The notes below the pieces were generated by a model that saw nothing but the letters and a program-made list of their open reading frames with translations, did no database searches and had not been told where the DNA came from. Source: JASJAR01 sp038530285 (GTDB taxonomy: Bacteria; Pseudomonadota; Alphaproteobacteria; Rhodobacterales; Rhodobacteraceae). From it: a DNA stretch of 48,292 nt. Shown here in pieces: positions 1-7,845 of this stretch. The DNA lies in the NCBI GenBank assembly GCA_038530285.1, contig JBCBCY010000025.1, positions 1 through 48,292 of the forward strand, written 5' to 3'. Positions within the stretch are counted from its first letter, which is position 1, and each line of letters opens with the position of its first letter. A program made the position numbers and the translations under genes.

Positions 1-77
1 GTGATCGCGATCATATGGGCGGGATTGTAGTGGAAATTGCCGTAAAGGTAGCCGGTGTAGCTGACCCAATCGAGGTG
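1..77. repeat. Terminal direct repeat, copy 1 (circular contig overlap)
   Basis: These 77 bases are identical to the last 77 bases of the window (48216-48292). Joining the ends through one copy gives a 48,215-bp circle and makes pufL one uninterrupted reading frame. The length of 77 equals a k-mer size common in de Bruijn assemblers, so I infer an assembly overlap of a closed molecule and not a biological repeat. Confidence 0.95.
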
Positions 78-536
78 CGACCAAATCCCATAGGGGAAGC
101 CGTGGCCCCAGGCGCCCATCAGCACCGGGCGGATCACCACCAATGTGGTAAAGGCCAGGATCGCAAAGCCGAACGCGATGGGAACATGCAGCCCCATGCC
201 AAGCTTTCGGCAAATCTCAACCTCGCGCAGCATCCACGAGATGAACGCACCGTGCGCACATAGGGTGATGATCTGCCACAAGCCACCTTCCGCCAGCGGT
301 GCCGGTCCAAGACCGTAGCTGATGGGCGGCGGATTGACCGAGATCAGCCACGGATTGAACGTGCCTTGCAGTGTCGCAGAATAGAAAATCAGGATGGTGC
401 CAAGTCCAGCGAAGAACGCCGTTGTCACACCAAAGAAGCCGACGAAGAAGGGACCGACCCAGAAGTCGAAAAGGTCGCCGCCGACGAGTGTGCCCCCTGG
501 CACACGATATTTCCGTTCGAAGCTGAGCAATGCCAT
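1..536 (-). CDS. pufL: Photosynthetic reaction centre L subunit, N-terminal part (continues across the origin)
   Basis: This is the first two thirds of PufL, the membrane subunit that with PufM binds the special-pair and accessory bacteriochlorophylls, bacteriopheophytins and quinones. Translation starts at ATG 536-534 (MALLSFERKYRVPGGT, the usual PufL N-terminus), just after a GGAG ribosome binding site. The frame is open to base 1 and continues at 48215 on the closed circle, ending at 47903, for a total of 282 residues, the normal PufL length. Several hydrophobic helices are visible. The gene follows pufBA after a 121-bp gap holding a strong hairpin, and overlaps pufM at its 3' end, as in the Rhodobacter puf operon. 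Confidence 0.97.
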   Translation of the reverse strand, partial: MALLSFERKYRVPGGTLVGGDLFDFWVGPFFVGFFGVTTAFFAGLGTILIFYSATLQGTFNPWLISVNPPPISYGLGPAPLAEGGLWQIITLCAHGAFISWMLREVEICRKLGMGLHVPIAFGFAILAFTTLVVIRPVLMGAWGHGFPYGIWSHLDWVSYTGYLYGNFHYNPAHMIAI

Positions 537-605
537 CTTCTTACTCCGTTTCAAGCGGCCAAGCCGGGGGGTCCGGGTGTGCCGTCCTCAGGTTAGGGTG
601 TTTGC

Positions 606-629
606 CGCGGGCAACAAAAGCTGCCCGCG
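606..629 (-). promoter_or_regulatory. pufA-pufL intercistronic hairpin (mRNA stability element)
   Basis: There is a perfect 8-bp inverted repeat, CGCGGGCA at 606-613 and TGCCCGCG at 622-629, with an 8-base loop. It lies between the pufA stop (658) and the pufL start (536). In Rhodobacter, hairpins at this exact place protect the pufBA segment from 3' decay and set the LH1:RC ratio. I infer the same role from position and structure. Confidence 0.75.
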
Positions 630-657
630 ACTGTGATTTTAGAAGCTCGGTCGCCCG

Positions 658-810
658 TTAGCCGCCAAATGCTTGCGTGAACCAGTTCGTTTCCGGATAG
701 CTGAGCAGGACGAGGTGAATCATCGCCGCCAGCAAAAACAGGAAAACGCCCTGTGCCACGAAGACACGGCGCGGGTCGAAAACGAGCCAGATCTTGTAGA
801 ACTGTGCCAT
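658..810 (-). CDS. pufA: Light-harvesting complex 1 alpha subunit
   Basis: A 50-residue single-span antenna polypeptide that binds bacteriochlorophyll a and carotenoid in the LH1 ring around the reaction centre. It starts MAQFYKIWLVFDPRRVF and has the conserved histidine ligand in the motif AAMIHLVLL, followed by a short C-terminal tail ending WFTQAFGG. The frame is too short for many gene callers but is clear between ATG 810-808 and TAA 660-658. A GGAGCT-type ribosome binding site lies just upstream. It follows pufB with 12 bases between them and precedes pufL, the classic pufBALM order. Confidence 0.96.
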   Translation of the reverse strand: MAQFYKIWLVFDPRRVFVAQGVFLFLLAAMIHLVLLSYPETNWFTQAFGG

Positions 811-822
811 CTTTCGAGCTCC

Positions 823-981
823 TTAGCCCCAAGCGAACCAAGGCAGTTTGATGTACGTCGCGATATGCGCGAGGACAGCGATCCCAACAAAGACCGTAAG
901 TCCCGACATATACACCGAGTGCAATTCCTGCGCCTGGTCGTCGGTGAGACCTGTAAACGACAGGTCGGTTCTATCAGCCAT
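823..981 (-). CDS. pufB: Light-harvesting complex 1 beta subunit
   Basis: A 52-residue LH1 beta polypeptide, partner of PufA in each LH1 subunit. Visible family features are the polar N-terminus MADRTDLSFTGLTDDQ, a first histidine in QELHSVYM, the bacteriochlorophyll-binding histidine in VLAHIATY, and the C-terminal aromatic motif LPWFAWG. A longer frame opens at 1044, but ATG 981-979 is chosen because a GGAGG ribosome binding site lies just upstream and the protein then has normal length. It is first of the structural puf genes, 120 bp after pufQ. Confidence 0.96.
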   Translation of the reverse strand: MADRTDLSFTGLTDDQAQELHSVYMSGLTVFVGIAVLAHIATYIKLPWFAWG

Positions 982-1007
982 TGAAATCCTCCGGATTAGT
1001 GACTGAA

Positions 1008-1081
1008 GCCGCGAACCCCGCGGCCGGGTTCCCAAGCGGCACAAAGCCCCATGGGTTGTCGGTTGACCCGAAGGCCAACCG
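1008..1081 (-). promoter_or_regulatory. pufQ-pufB intercistronic hairpins
   Basis: Two inverted repeats fill the pufQ-pufB gap. At 1008-1040, GCCGC plus GAACCC pair with GGGTTC plus GCGGC, with a small bulge. At 1060-1081, CGGTTG pairs with CAACCG. In Rhodobacter the pufQ-pufB junction is a site of mRNA processing that separates the short-lived pufQ segment from stable pufBA. The same role is inferred here from position. Confidence 0.5.
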
Positions 1082-1101
1082 GCATCTGAAAAACGTTTGC
1101 T

Positions 1102-1335
1102 TCACGCCGAAAAGATCATCGGCGTGATGATCCGCGCCTGGGTCCAGGCGCGCGCGATGGGTCCACGTTCTGGTAAGGTGCGCTGCTGGATTGCCCGCAG
1201 CGCCCAGGTCAGGCAGGCCAGCGGCAATGTGGCCAGAAAGATGATCCCGAAATAGACCATGAATTCGGTCTTGGGGCGCCGCGCGCTGGCGGTCCGTTCT
1301 GGCGTGAAGTCCAGATCTCCGGTGTGGTCACTCAT
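1102..1335 (-). CDS. pufQ: PufQ, bacteriochlorophyll/cytochrome assembly-associated protein
   Basis: A 77-residue protein with one hydrophobic segment (FMVYFGIIFLATLPLACLTWAL) flanked by charged ends, matching PufQ in size, topology and place as first gene of the puf operon. PufQ is known to affect bacteriochlorophyll accumulation in Rhodobacter, but its biochemical action is unsettled. Its start ATG overlaps the bchZ stop codon by four bases, which implies translational coupling and read-through transcription from bchCXYZ into puf. It is absent from many purple bacteria and is typical of Rhodobacterales. Confidence 0.93.
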   Translation of the reverse strand: MSDHTGDLDFTPERTASARRPKTEFMVYFGIIFLATLPLACLTWALRAIQQRTLPERGPIARAWTQARIITPMIFSA

Positions 1336-2810
1336 GGGTTATCTCCCTGATTTAACTGTGTATTCTGCCCGTCGAGTGCTTCGACGGTCTCGCGGACCAC
1401 GCGTTCGGCGCCCGACGCAAGGGCGGCCCGTTCGGCCGCATCGCGCAGAGATTTCGCCGCTGAAATGCGGGTCAGAATGGGGTGGGTCGCCACGATGCGG
1501 TCCAGTTCGGCCTGGGCGTCGGCGTCCCATGGGAAATCACGGCGCAGCGTGGTGGGCGTGGCGTCGGCGGCATCCATGTCGGTGCCAAGCGGAAGGATAT
1601 GAAACAACGCATCAAAAAGCCCGTTGCAGACTTCCTGCAGCACGTACGTCGCTCCTGCGTAGCCCATGAACGGCGTGCCGGTCGCGCGCCGGATCGCGGC
1701 CCCCGGGAAGGACGCTGGAATGAACGCTGGCGACGGACCGTGCCCGCCCTTTTGTTCGGCCAGATACATCTTTTCGTTGATCGACCCGAAGACCACCAAA
1801 GGACGGTCGCGCCCGATCATCGCGCGGACCTCTTCATTGTTGGTTTTCTTGCCTGCGGTGCGCGCCACGGCGAAGGCACATGGCAGGCCCAAACCGTCTT
1901 CCAAAAAGAGCTTCAACCCGCGTGCATAGGTCTCATTCGCGACCACAGCAAAACTGGCGGTGGCAAAGAAATCCTGCGTGACCGAGCGCCACAAATCCCA
2001 CACCGGCTTGACGGTCGAATGCTTTTCGCGTTCGATAAACGGTTCGGGGTCGAGACCGGTTAACTCCCCGAGTTTCCTTAGGAATTTCGTGGTGCTGTCA
2101 AGACCGATGGGGGCTTGCAGATAGGGTTTGCCAAGGACTTCGCACAGGCCGCGCCCAAACTCGCGGTACATGGTGATGTTCACATCAGCGTTCACCAGAT
2201 TGCGCATTTCGGCCAGATGGGCGCCCATCGGCATGACCATGTTCACCTCGGCCCCGATGCCTTCGACCAGACGCCGGATTTCTGCCAGATCAGAGGGCAT
2301 GTTGAACACGCCGTACATCGGCCCGAGGATATTGACCCGCGGCGCGGCGCCCGCTTCGCGTTTCTTTTCAGGCGGCATCCGGCCCTTGGTCTGGCCAAAT
2401 TCGGTGAAGAGCCAGGTCATCGCCCGGTCAGCCGCTTCCCATTGATCTTCATCAATAGTGCGGGGCAAAAACCGTTGAATATTGGTGCCTTGCGGGGTCA
2501 CGCCGCCGCCGATCATTTCAGCGATCGACCCGGTCACAACGACCGCGGGCAAGGCCGGATCGAGCGTACCCCAGGCGCGTTTCATCGCCCCTTCGGTGCC
2601 GTCGCGGCCCAATTCTTCTTCGCCCAAACCGGTGGTGACGATAGGCAATTCATGGGGCGGCAAAGCATCGGTGTAATGCAGAACAGATGTGACCGGCAGG
2701 TTTTCACAGCCTACGGGCCCATCGATAACGACTTGCAAACCTTTCACAGCCGTGAAGGCGTAGACCGCACCCCAATAGCCGCCGGCCCGGTCGTGGTCTT
2801 GCACTAGCAT
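1332..2810 (-). CDS. bchZ: Chlorophyllide a oxidoreductase, subunit Z
   Basis: BchZ with BchY forms the catalytic tetramer of the nitrogenase-like chlorophyllide a reductase (COR), which reduces ring B on the way to bacteriochlorophyllide a. BchX donates the electrons. ATG 2810-2808 (MLVQDHDRAGGYWGAV) is chosen over an upstream TTG at 2849 because a GGAGG site sits seven bases before it and family proteins begin here, giving 492 residues. Conserved blocks include DGPVGCENLP near residue 33, with a probable cluster-ligand cysteine, and HYTDALPPHELP. The gene lies 118 bp after bchY and overlaps pufQ by four bases. Confidence 0.97.
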   Translation of the reverse strand: MLVQDHDRAGGYWGAVYAFTAVKGLQVVIDGPVGCENLPVTSVLHYTDALPPHELPIVTTGLGEEELGRDGTEGAMKRAWGTLDPALPAVVVTGSIAEMIGGGVTPQGTNIQRFLPRTIDEDQWEAADRAMTWLFTEFGQTKGRMPPEKKREAGAAPRVNILGPMYGVFNMPSDLAEIRRLVEGIGAEVNMVMPMGAHLAEMRNLVNADVNITMYREFGRGLCEVLGKPYLQAPIGLDSTTKFLRKLGELTGLDPEPFIEREKHSTVKPVWDLWRSVTQDFFATASFAVVANETYARGLKLFLEDGLGLPCAFAVARTAGKKTNNEEVRAMIGRDRPLVVFGSINEKMYLAEQKGGHGPSPAFIPASFPGAAIRRATGTPFMGYAGATYVLQEVCNGLFDALFHILPLGTDMDAADATPTTLRRDFPWDADAQAELDRIVATHPILTRISAAKSLRDAAERAALASGAERVVRETVEALDGQNTQLNQGDNP

Positions 2811-2840
2811 GGGCAGACCTCCGACCGCGAAACCGGGCGT

Positions 2841-2891
2841 TTTGTACAAATTGTAGCAAACCCAGAAGGGCCATTTTGCATTTTGTACAAA
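2841..2891. promoter_or_regulatory. Two identical 10-bp palindromes in the bchY-bchZ gap
   Basis: The perfect palindrome TTTGTACAAA occurs at 2841-2850 and again at 2882-2891, 41 bp apart (about four helical turns). Both lie in the 118-bp gap between bchY and bchZ. The motif does not fit the PpsR pattern. It could be an operator pair for an unknown regulator or part of an RNA structure. No function is assigned. Confidence 0.4.
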
Positions 2892-2900
2892 GTCGCGCGC

Positions 2901-2924
2901 GGCGATTTATGATCGAAAATCGCC
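2901..2924 (-). promoter_or_regulatory. Hairpin just after the bchY stop codon
   Basis: An 8-bp stem, GGCGATTT at 2901-2908 and AAATCGCC at 2917-2924 with an 8-base loop, lies immediately downstream of the bchY stop (2929). No T-run follows on the minus strand, so it looks like an intercistronic stabiliser or processing hairpin and not a terminator. Confidence 0.5.
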
Positions 2925-2928
2925 GTCA

Positions 2929-4485
2929 TCAGATCATCTCTGCCGCTTTGGCGGCCTTGGCGGCGCGTTCGAGTTTCTTTTGGTTCTGGGCGCGGAAATC
3001 GGGCCGCACGTTCGGGTCGCCTTCCCAGACGCCTGCGGTGTCGCCACTGCCCACGCCTTCGAAAAACGCTTTCATGTCATCCATGCGATCTTTGTTGGCG
3101 ATGGCAGCGTTGACGACCTGGGCCAGCGACCCGGCCCCTGCTGGCCCCATCAAGGGGCGCGCGGAAATCAGATTGGTGAAGTAGAGTGACGGAATGCCCA
3201 GTTCCTTGCCCTTCTGGACGACCGGCGTGGTGCCGATGGCCAGATCGGGCTTGATCGCTTCCATCGCGGCGCAATCGTCTTCCAGCGAGGCGCGGTATTT
3301 CACTTTCACACCGCGCGCTTCAAGCCAGTCGCGGTCGGCGTCCGATTGATCAGATCGGGCACAGGCGGTGCCGACGTATGGAATGTTTGCCCCGCTTTCG
3401 ATCAACAGCCGCGCGACCAGAAGTTCAGAGCCTTCATAACCCGACAAGGTGATCGTGCCCTTGACCGGGGTTGCCGCAAGCGCGCCTTTGATCGCGGGCA
3501 GGAAGGCGTTTTGCGCCGCCGCCACCTTGTCAGCGGCAATCCCAAAGGCGTCGCCGATGCCCGACAGCCACGCCGCGGTGCCGTCATGGCCCACGGGCGC
3601 AGAGCCGACGATGGGCCGACCCGCGGCGGTAAACTCGCGCATGGCGGCGGTATAAAACGGGTGGATGGCTGCGACCGCGCCGCAATCAAGGGCGGAATAC
3701 AACTCGCGCCATTCGCGGCAAGGCACGGTGGGGCCTGCGGCCAGACCCATGGGATCGAGCATCGCGCCGATCATCATCGGGTCTGCGGGGAACATTTCGC
3801 CCAAAAGCGCCACAGTGGGCCGGTCGGATTTGCCCGCCGCAGGGGCCTGGACGGGGCCCGCTTCGATTTCCTGGCGGGCGTAGTTCAGCATCGCCCCCGC
3901 CAGCACGTCTTTGGCTTCGGCATGGGTGGGGATGCCAAAGCCCGGCACGTCGATGCCGACGATGCGCACGCCGTTGATCTCATCTGGCAAAAGCCGCAGG
4001 GGCACGCCTGAGGCTGTCGGCACGCAGAGGTTGGTCACGACGATGGCGTCATAGCGGTCGGGGTCGGCCAATTCGTGGACAGAATCGCGGATGTCTTCGA
4101 AGAGCTTGCCCGTCACCAGGGTTTCGGAATTGAACGGCACATAGCCCACGGACCGGCGCGCGCCGTAGAAATGCGACACGAAGGTCAGGCCATAGACGCA
4201 GCAGGCCGAGCCGGACAAAACCGTGGCCACGCGGCGCATGCGCAAGCCGACGCGAAGCGACCCGAACGCCGGGCACATCGATTGCGGTTTGTCGTGCGGC
4301 CCTTGCGGGTAATCGGCGGCGTATTGATCGAGGATGTCAGATTGGCCAGCCGCACGGGCGGCGGCTTCCATTTCACCGGCCCCCGCGTGACAGCCCATGC
4401 CGTCCGCAGGAAGAGCCCCGTCGCGGGGGGCACCTTCGATAACCTGGGCCGTGTCGGCCTGGTCGTATGTGACCTTCGCGTTCAT
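2929..4485 (-). CDS. bchY: Chlorophyllide a oxidoreductase, subunit Y
   Basis: BchY is the second catalytic subunit of COR and shares an iron-sulphur cluster and the substrate site with BchZ. The 518-residue product has the expected cysteine motifs SMCPAFGSLR (about residue 71), LSGSACCVYGL (about residue 93) and VTNLCVPTASG (about residue 151), and a Lys/Ala-rich C-terminus. The start ATG 4485-4483 overlaps by four bases the stop of a 45-codon ORF between bchX and bchY. Its transcript comes from the bchC promoter or from crtEF read-through. Confidence 0.97.
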   Translation of the reverse strand: MNAKVTYDQADTAQVIEGAPRDGALPADGMGCHAGAGEMEAAARAAGQSDILDQYAADYPQGPHDKPQSMCPAFGSLRVGLRMRRVATVLSGSACCVYGLTFVSHFYGARRSVGYVPFNSETLVTGKLFEDIRDSVHELADPDRYDAIVVTNLCVPTASGVPLRLLPDEINGVRIVGIDVPGFGIPTHAEAKDVLAGAMLNYARQEIEAGPVQAPAAGKSDRPTVALLGEMFPADPMMIGAMLDPMGLAAGPTVPCREWRELYSALDCGAVAAIHPFYTAAMREFTAAGRPIVGSAPVGHDGTAAWLSGIGDAFGIAADKVAAAQNAFLPAIKGALAATPVKGTITLSGYEGSELLVARLLIESGANIPYVGTACARSDQSDADRDWLEARGVKVKYRASLEDDCAAMEAIKPDLAIGTTPVVQKGKELGIPSLYFTNLISARPLMGPAGAGSLAQVVNAAIANKDRMDDMKAFFEGVGSGDTAGVWEGDPNVRPDFRAQNQKKLERAAKAAKAAEMI

Positions 4486-4619
4486 TGCAGGCGGCGCTCG
4501 ATATCAGACGGTTCCCGTTCGGGATGGCGCAGATCGTTCAAAAGCCGCGCGATCTGGTCGGGCCGCGCTTGGGCGATGATCTCTTCAATCGATGGCTTGT
4601 CGGACGCAGAGCTATGCAT
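4482..4619 (-). CDS. Small ORF (45 aa) coupled between bchX and bchY, unknown function
   Basis: The frame runs from ATG 4619-4617 to TGA 4484-4482 and encodes a 45-residue charged peptide beginning MHSSASDKPSIEEII and ending EPSDIERRLQ. Its start overlaps the 3' end of bchX by eight bases and its stop overlaps the bchY start in an ATGA junction, exactly like the real gene pairs of this operon. It looks soluble and mostly helical, and no family is recognised. It may be a microprotein gene, a translational coupler that carries ribosomes from bchX to bchY, or a remnant of an earlier bchY start. The case for expression rests on the junctions only. Confidence 0.5.
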   Translation of the reverse strand: MHSSASDKPSIEEIIAQARPDQIARLLNDLRHPEREPSDIERRLQ

Positions 4620-5643
4620 CGTCATAGATGACCTCCAGCGATGCTTTGGGTTCGGCGTTGGCCCCGCGCATGTCTTCGTCGGTGGCCGGTTCAAGGGTGA
4701 AGCCGGCGCCGGTTTCCGAGCCGTCGAAGAGTTCAAGCAAGCCATCCTGGCTCAGCGGGCCCGGGCGCACGGGAGGCGCCACGGCGACAGCGTCACCGAG
4801 ACCGGCAAACAACGCGCCCCATTGGCTTTGGGCTGTGCCGACGATCTGGTAGTTCGCGGATTTTTTCCTGAGGTCATCATCCTGCGGGATGGAGGCGAGG
4901 ACCGGGATATCGACGGCTTCGGCAAAGGCCTGCGCTTCGCCCGAGCCATCGTCTTTGTTGATCACCAGGCCTGCGACGCCGACATTGCCGCCCAGCTTGC
5001 GGAAGTATTCGACCGCCGAGCAGACGTTGTTGGCGACGTACAGCGATTGCAGATCGTTCGAGGCGACGAGAATGACTTTCTGCGCCATATCGCGGGCAAT
5101 CGGCAGGCCGAAGCCCCCGCAGACCACATCGCCGAGGAAATCCAAAAGGACGTAGTCGAAGTCCCAATCATGAAAGCCCAGCTTTTCGAGCAGTTCGAAC
5201 CCGTGGATGATGCCACGCCCGCCGCAGCCGCGCCCCACTTCGGGGCCGCCAAGTTCCATCGCGAAGACGCCGCCGCGCTTGAAGCAGACATCGCCGATTT
5301 TCACTTCTTCCCCGGCCAGTTTCTTGCGGGTCGAGGTTTCGATGATCGTCGGGCAGGCCTTGCCGCCGAACAAAAGCGATGTGGTGTCAGACTTCGGGTC
5401 GCAGCCGATCAGCAAGACGCGCTTGCCCTGTTCGGCCATCATGTGGCTAAGGTTTGCCAGCGTGAAGGACTTCCCGATGCCGCCTTTGCCGTAGATCGCG
5501 ATGATCTGGGTTTTCGACGTAGGCTCATCTGCGACGATATCGGCCAGGTCTTCATGCGCTTCGTCGCGCAGCCGCTGGTCGAAGTCTTTGAGGTTGGGGA
5601 CGTCGCCCGTTGACCCGGGCGCTTTTTCAACGTGGTCTTTCAT
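4612..5643 (-). CDS. bchX: Chlorophyllide a oxidoreductase iron protein, subunit X
   Basis: BchX is the NifH-like, ATP-hydrolysing electron donor of COR. A P-loop GKGGIGKS lies near residue 58, and the two cysteines that bridge the dimer's [4Fe-4S] cluster appear in GRGCGGRG and DVVCGGFG. The start ATG 5643 (MKDHVEKAPG) overlaps the bchC stop by four bases. An ATG 15 bases further upstream is possible but would extend into bchC. The product is 343 residues. The N-terminal 45 residues before the P-loop are polar and probably flexible. Confidence 0.97.
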   Translation of the reverse strand: MKDHVEKAPGSTGDVPNLKDFDQRLRDEAHEDLADIVADEPTSKTQIIAIYGKGGIGKSFTLANLSHMMAEQGKRVLLIGCDPKSDTTSLLFGGKACPTIIETSTRKKLAGEEVKIGDVCFKRGGVFAMELGGPEVGRGCGGRGIIHGFELLEKLGFHDWDFDYVLLDFLGDVVCGGFGLPIARDMAQKVILVASNDLQSLYVANNVCSAVEYFRKLGGNVGVAGLVINKDDGSGEAQAFAEAVDIPVLASIPQDDDLRKKSANYQIVGTAQSQWGALFAGLGDAVAVAPPVRPGPLSQDGLLELFDGSETGAGFTLEPATDEDMRGANAEPKASLEVIYDDA

Positions 5644-6581
5644 GCGGCGGCCTTCCAATCGAGAATCATTTTCAGGCAGTCGGGATCGGTGAAAGCCTGT
5701 TCGTAAGCGCGGCCCGCCTGAGTGGGCGGCGCGACATGGGTGACCAATCCCGCCAGCGACAAAGCACCGCTTTCAATCAGCGCGCGGGTGGCGATCAGAT
5801 CATCGGGTGTCCATTCAGCGGCGATGCGGATGCGCGCCTCTTTCATGAAGGCCGGCGGAAAGGCGAAAGACAAAGGTGCTGCATAAAATCCGGCCAGCAC
5901 AACCTCGCCGCCCTTTTCGATATGCGCGATCGATGTGTTCAGCATGTCCGGCGCGCCGGAAGCATCATAGATCGCGTGGTAATCGCGGCGGGTATCCTCG
6001 GACGGGTCGATAACCTCGTATCCGGTTGCACCAGCGCGGCGCGCGGCATTTGTTTCCCAGACCATCGGGGCAGGGGCGCCGGCGGCAATCGTCAGGCGTG
6101 CCAAAAGGCGGCCGAGAACACCGTGGCCAATAATAAGATCAGGCACAGCCTTGTTCACGCCGGCCATCGCATGGCGCGCGGTCGCGGCCAGTGCCAAAAG
6201 CGCACCTTCTTCGCGCAGATGGGAATCAATCCGCGCCACACGATCCGCACCCACAACGACGCGTTCGGCCGCACCGCCGAACAGCCCGCGGGCGCCATCA
6301 AAGCAGGACGCACCGGGAACAAAGACCCGGTCGCCGGGGCGAAACGATGTGTCGCCGCCGGCTTCAACAACTTCGCCGGCCGCTTCGTAGCCCGGCACCA
6401 GCGGATAGCCCATGCCCGGAAACGGTGGCATTTCCCCTGACCAGAACAGCTTTTCGGTCCCGGTGGAGATGCCGGACCAGTCGATGTCGACAACAAGATC
6501 GGTCGCGGAAGGGGTCGCCAGCCCGAGCGTGCCCATCGCCAAATCGCGCGGGCCATTCAGAATGATTGCTGACGTGTCCAA
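5640..6581 (-). CDS. bchC: Bacteriochlorophyllide a dehydrogenase (3-hydroxyethyl to 3-acetyl oxidation)
   Basis: BchC is a zinc-less medium-chain dehydrogenase-like enzyme that oxidises the 3-hydroxyethyl group of the chlorin to the 3-acetyl group. The best start is TTG 6581-6579 (read as M-DTSAIILNGPRDLA): an AAGGGAG ribosome binding site sits six bases upstream and the 313-residue length matches the family. An in-frame ATG at 6617 has no such site. The motifs GYEAAGEVVEAG and GDRVFVPGASC are typical of the alcohol-dehydrogenase fold. It is the first gene of bchCXYZ-puf, and two PpsR sites with a sigma-70-like promoter lie upstream. crtF read-through is also likely. Confidence 0.96.
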   Translation of the reverse strand: MDTSAIILNGPRDLAMGTLGLATPSATDLVVDIDWSGISTGTEKLFWSGEMPPFPGMGYPLVPGYEAAGEVVEAGGDTSFRPGDRVFVPGASCFDGARGLFGGAAERVVVGADRVARIDSHLREEGALLALAATARHAMAGVNKAVPDLIIGHGVLGRLLARLTIAAGAPAPMVWETNAARRAGATGYEVIDPSEDTRRDYHAIYDASGAPDMLNTSIAHIEKGGEVVLAGFYAAPLSFAFPPAFMKEARIRIAAEWTPDDLIATRALIESGALSLAGLVTHVAPPTQAGRAYEQAFTDPDCLKMILDWKAAA

Positions 6582-6639
6582 TTTTCGCTCCCTTGGTGTC
6601 AGGTTGTCGTTCGGCATGTCAGGCCGACGCAGCCTTGAG

Positions 6640-6683
6640 TGTCAGTTTAAACTTACATTTACGACTGTCAATTAGTTTGGACA
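6640..6683 (-). promoter_or_regulatory. bchC promoter with two PpsR/CrtJ operators
   Basis: Two perfect TGT-N12-ACA palindromes lie at 6640-6657 and 6666-6683, separated by exactly 8 bp. This is the arrangement described for cooperative CrtJ/PpsR binding at bchC in Rhodobacter. On the minus strand TTGACA (6671-6666), a 16-bp spacer and TAAACT (6649-6644) make a sigma-70-like promoter, with each box inside one palindrome, so bound repressor would cover both. It reads into bchCXYZ-puf. Confidence 0.85.
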
Positions 6684-6702
6684 TTCGAATCGCTGACATC
6701 TG

Positions 6703-7842
6703 TCAACGAGGCTTGTCACCCGTCACAACCCGCGTGATGAAGCGCCGGTCGACCCGCGGCTCGGTGACCCCCGTAAACCCGGCGGTGGTCATCAGCCCAG
6801 CTACCTCCCTCGGGCTGCGGGTCCGACCGGTGCCCATCGCCGCGCAATACAACGCAAAATAGGCATCTCCGGCGCGTTCAGGCGCATCGCCGCCTGACAT
6901 CGGTTCGGACACCACAAGTCGCCCACCCGGGGGCAGCGCATCAAAGACCTTGGCCAAAAGCGCGGCGACGGTCGTGTCTTCATGGTCATAGAGCACACGA
7001 ACAAGCGTGATCGTGTCGGCCCCCTTTGGCAGGCGATCCAGGCGGAAATTCCCCGGGCTGAGTGTCACCCGGTCGCTTTGGCCGGCTTCAGCGAATCGCG
7101 CGCCCGCCTGATCGGCCACACCGGGCAGATCCAGAAGCGTGCCTTTGAGATCCGGATAGGCTGCGAGGACAGCCGACAAAAACACGCCCGTGCCCCCGCC
7201 GATGTCCATCACGTGGGACGCGGGCGCAAAACTGACCGCCTTCAAGGTCTCTTCAGCCACAAGGCCCTGACTGTCGGCCATCAGGCGCGAATAACGCGCG
7301 GCCGCGTCCGGGTCGGTCCGGGCCCCTTCGCCGAACACGTATGGCCAAAAGCGGGCCAGCTCGGGGTCGGTTTCACCGCGCAGGAAGGCGACGGGGTCAG
7401 ACAGGTCCTTATACAAGATGTCATGGTGGCGGATCATGTCGGCCAGCCCGGGCACGCCCAACAAGGCCGCCCCCCGGCGTGAGGTTCGAAACGCCCCCTG
7501 CCCTGCTGGTTCGGTCAGGCCAAGCGCGGTGGCCGCGCGCAACAAGATCAGCGCACGGTCAGGGGCAAGACCCAGTTTGCCGGCAAGGGCGTCAGGCGTG
7601 CGCGGGATCTCGACGATCATCTCAAGAAGGCCCAATTCGACCACGGCGCGCAGCATCTGGCTGTGACAAAAGCCTGCGACCAGATCGAAAAGGGCTTCGC
7701 CTTCGGCGCGGGCCACCCGTTTGGTCAGGGGGAAGCGAGCGGCCCAGGCTTGGAAGCGCGGCGACCGTGCGAGCCGATTGCGCAGGGCAAAAAGCTTAGG
7801 CCGCGCGCGGGGCGCACCCCCGGGAAGGGCCGCGTCGCTCAA
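6703..7842 (-). CDS. crtF: Demethylspheroidene O-methyltransferase
   Basis: CrtF is the S-adenosylmethionine-dependent enzyme that methylates the 1-hydroxyl of demethylspheroidene in the spheroidene branch. The 379-residue protein has an N-terminal winged-helix dimerisation region and a Rossmann methyltransferase domain with the SAM motif VMDIGGGTGVFLSA near residue 215. It starts at ATG 7842, three bases after crtE, so the two form one operon from the crtE/crtD control region. The operon also reads toward bchC. Confidence 0.95.
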   Translation of the reverse strand: MSDAALPGGAPRARPKLFALRNRLARSPRFQAWAARFPLTKRVARAEGEALFDLVAGFCHSQMLRAVVELGLLEMIVEIPRTPDALAGKLGLAPDRALILLRAATALGLTEPAGQGAFRTSRRGAALLGVPGLADMIRHHDILYKDLSDPVAFLRGETDPELARFWPYVFGEGARTDPDAAARYSRLMADSQGLVAEETLKAVSFAPASHVMDIGGGTGVFLSAVLAAYPDLKGTLLDLPGVADQAGARFAEAGQSDRVTLSPGNFRLDRLPKGADTITLVRVLYDHEDTTVAALLAKVFDALPPGGRLVVSEPMSGGDAPERAGDAYFALYCAAMGTGRTRSPREVAGLMTTAGFTGVTEPRVDRRFITRVVTGDKPR

Positions 7843-7845
7843 CGC

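Noticed and set aside
2841..2891. TTTGTACAAA resembles the core of synthetic lambda-type cloning sites
   Set aside because: The flanking bases do not match such sites, the motif occurs twice within native bch sequence, and nothing else looks like vector. Treated as a natural palindrome.
4075..5613. A 512-codon plus-strand frame opposite bchY/bchX
   Set aside because: It spans two convincing minus-strand genes and their junction, which no real gene should do. No motif is recognised.
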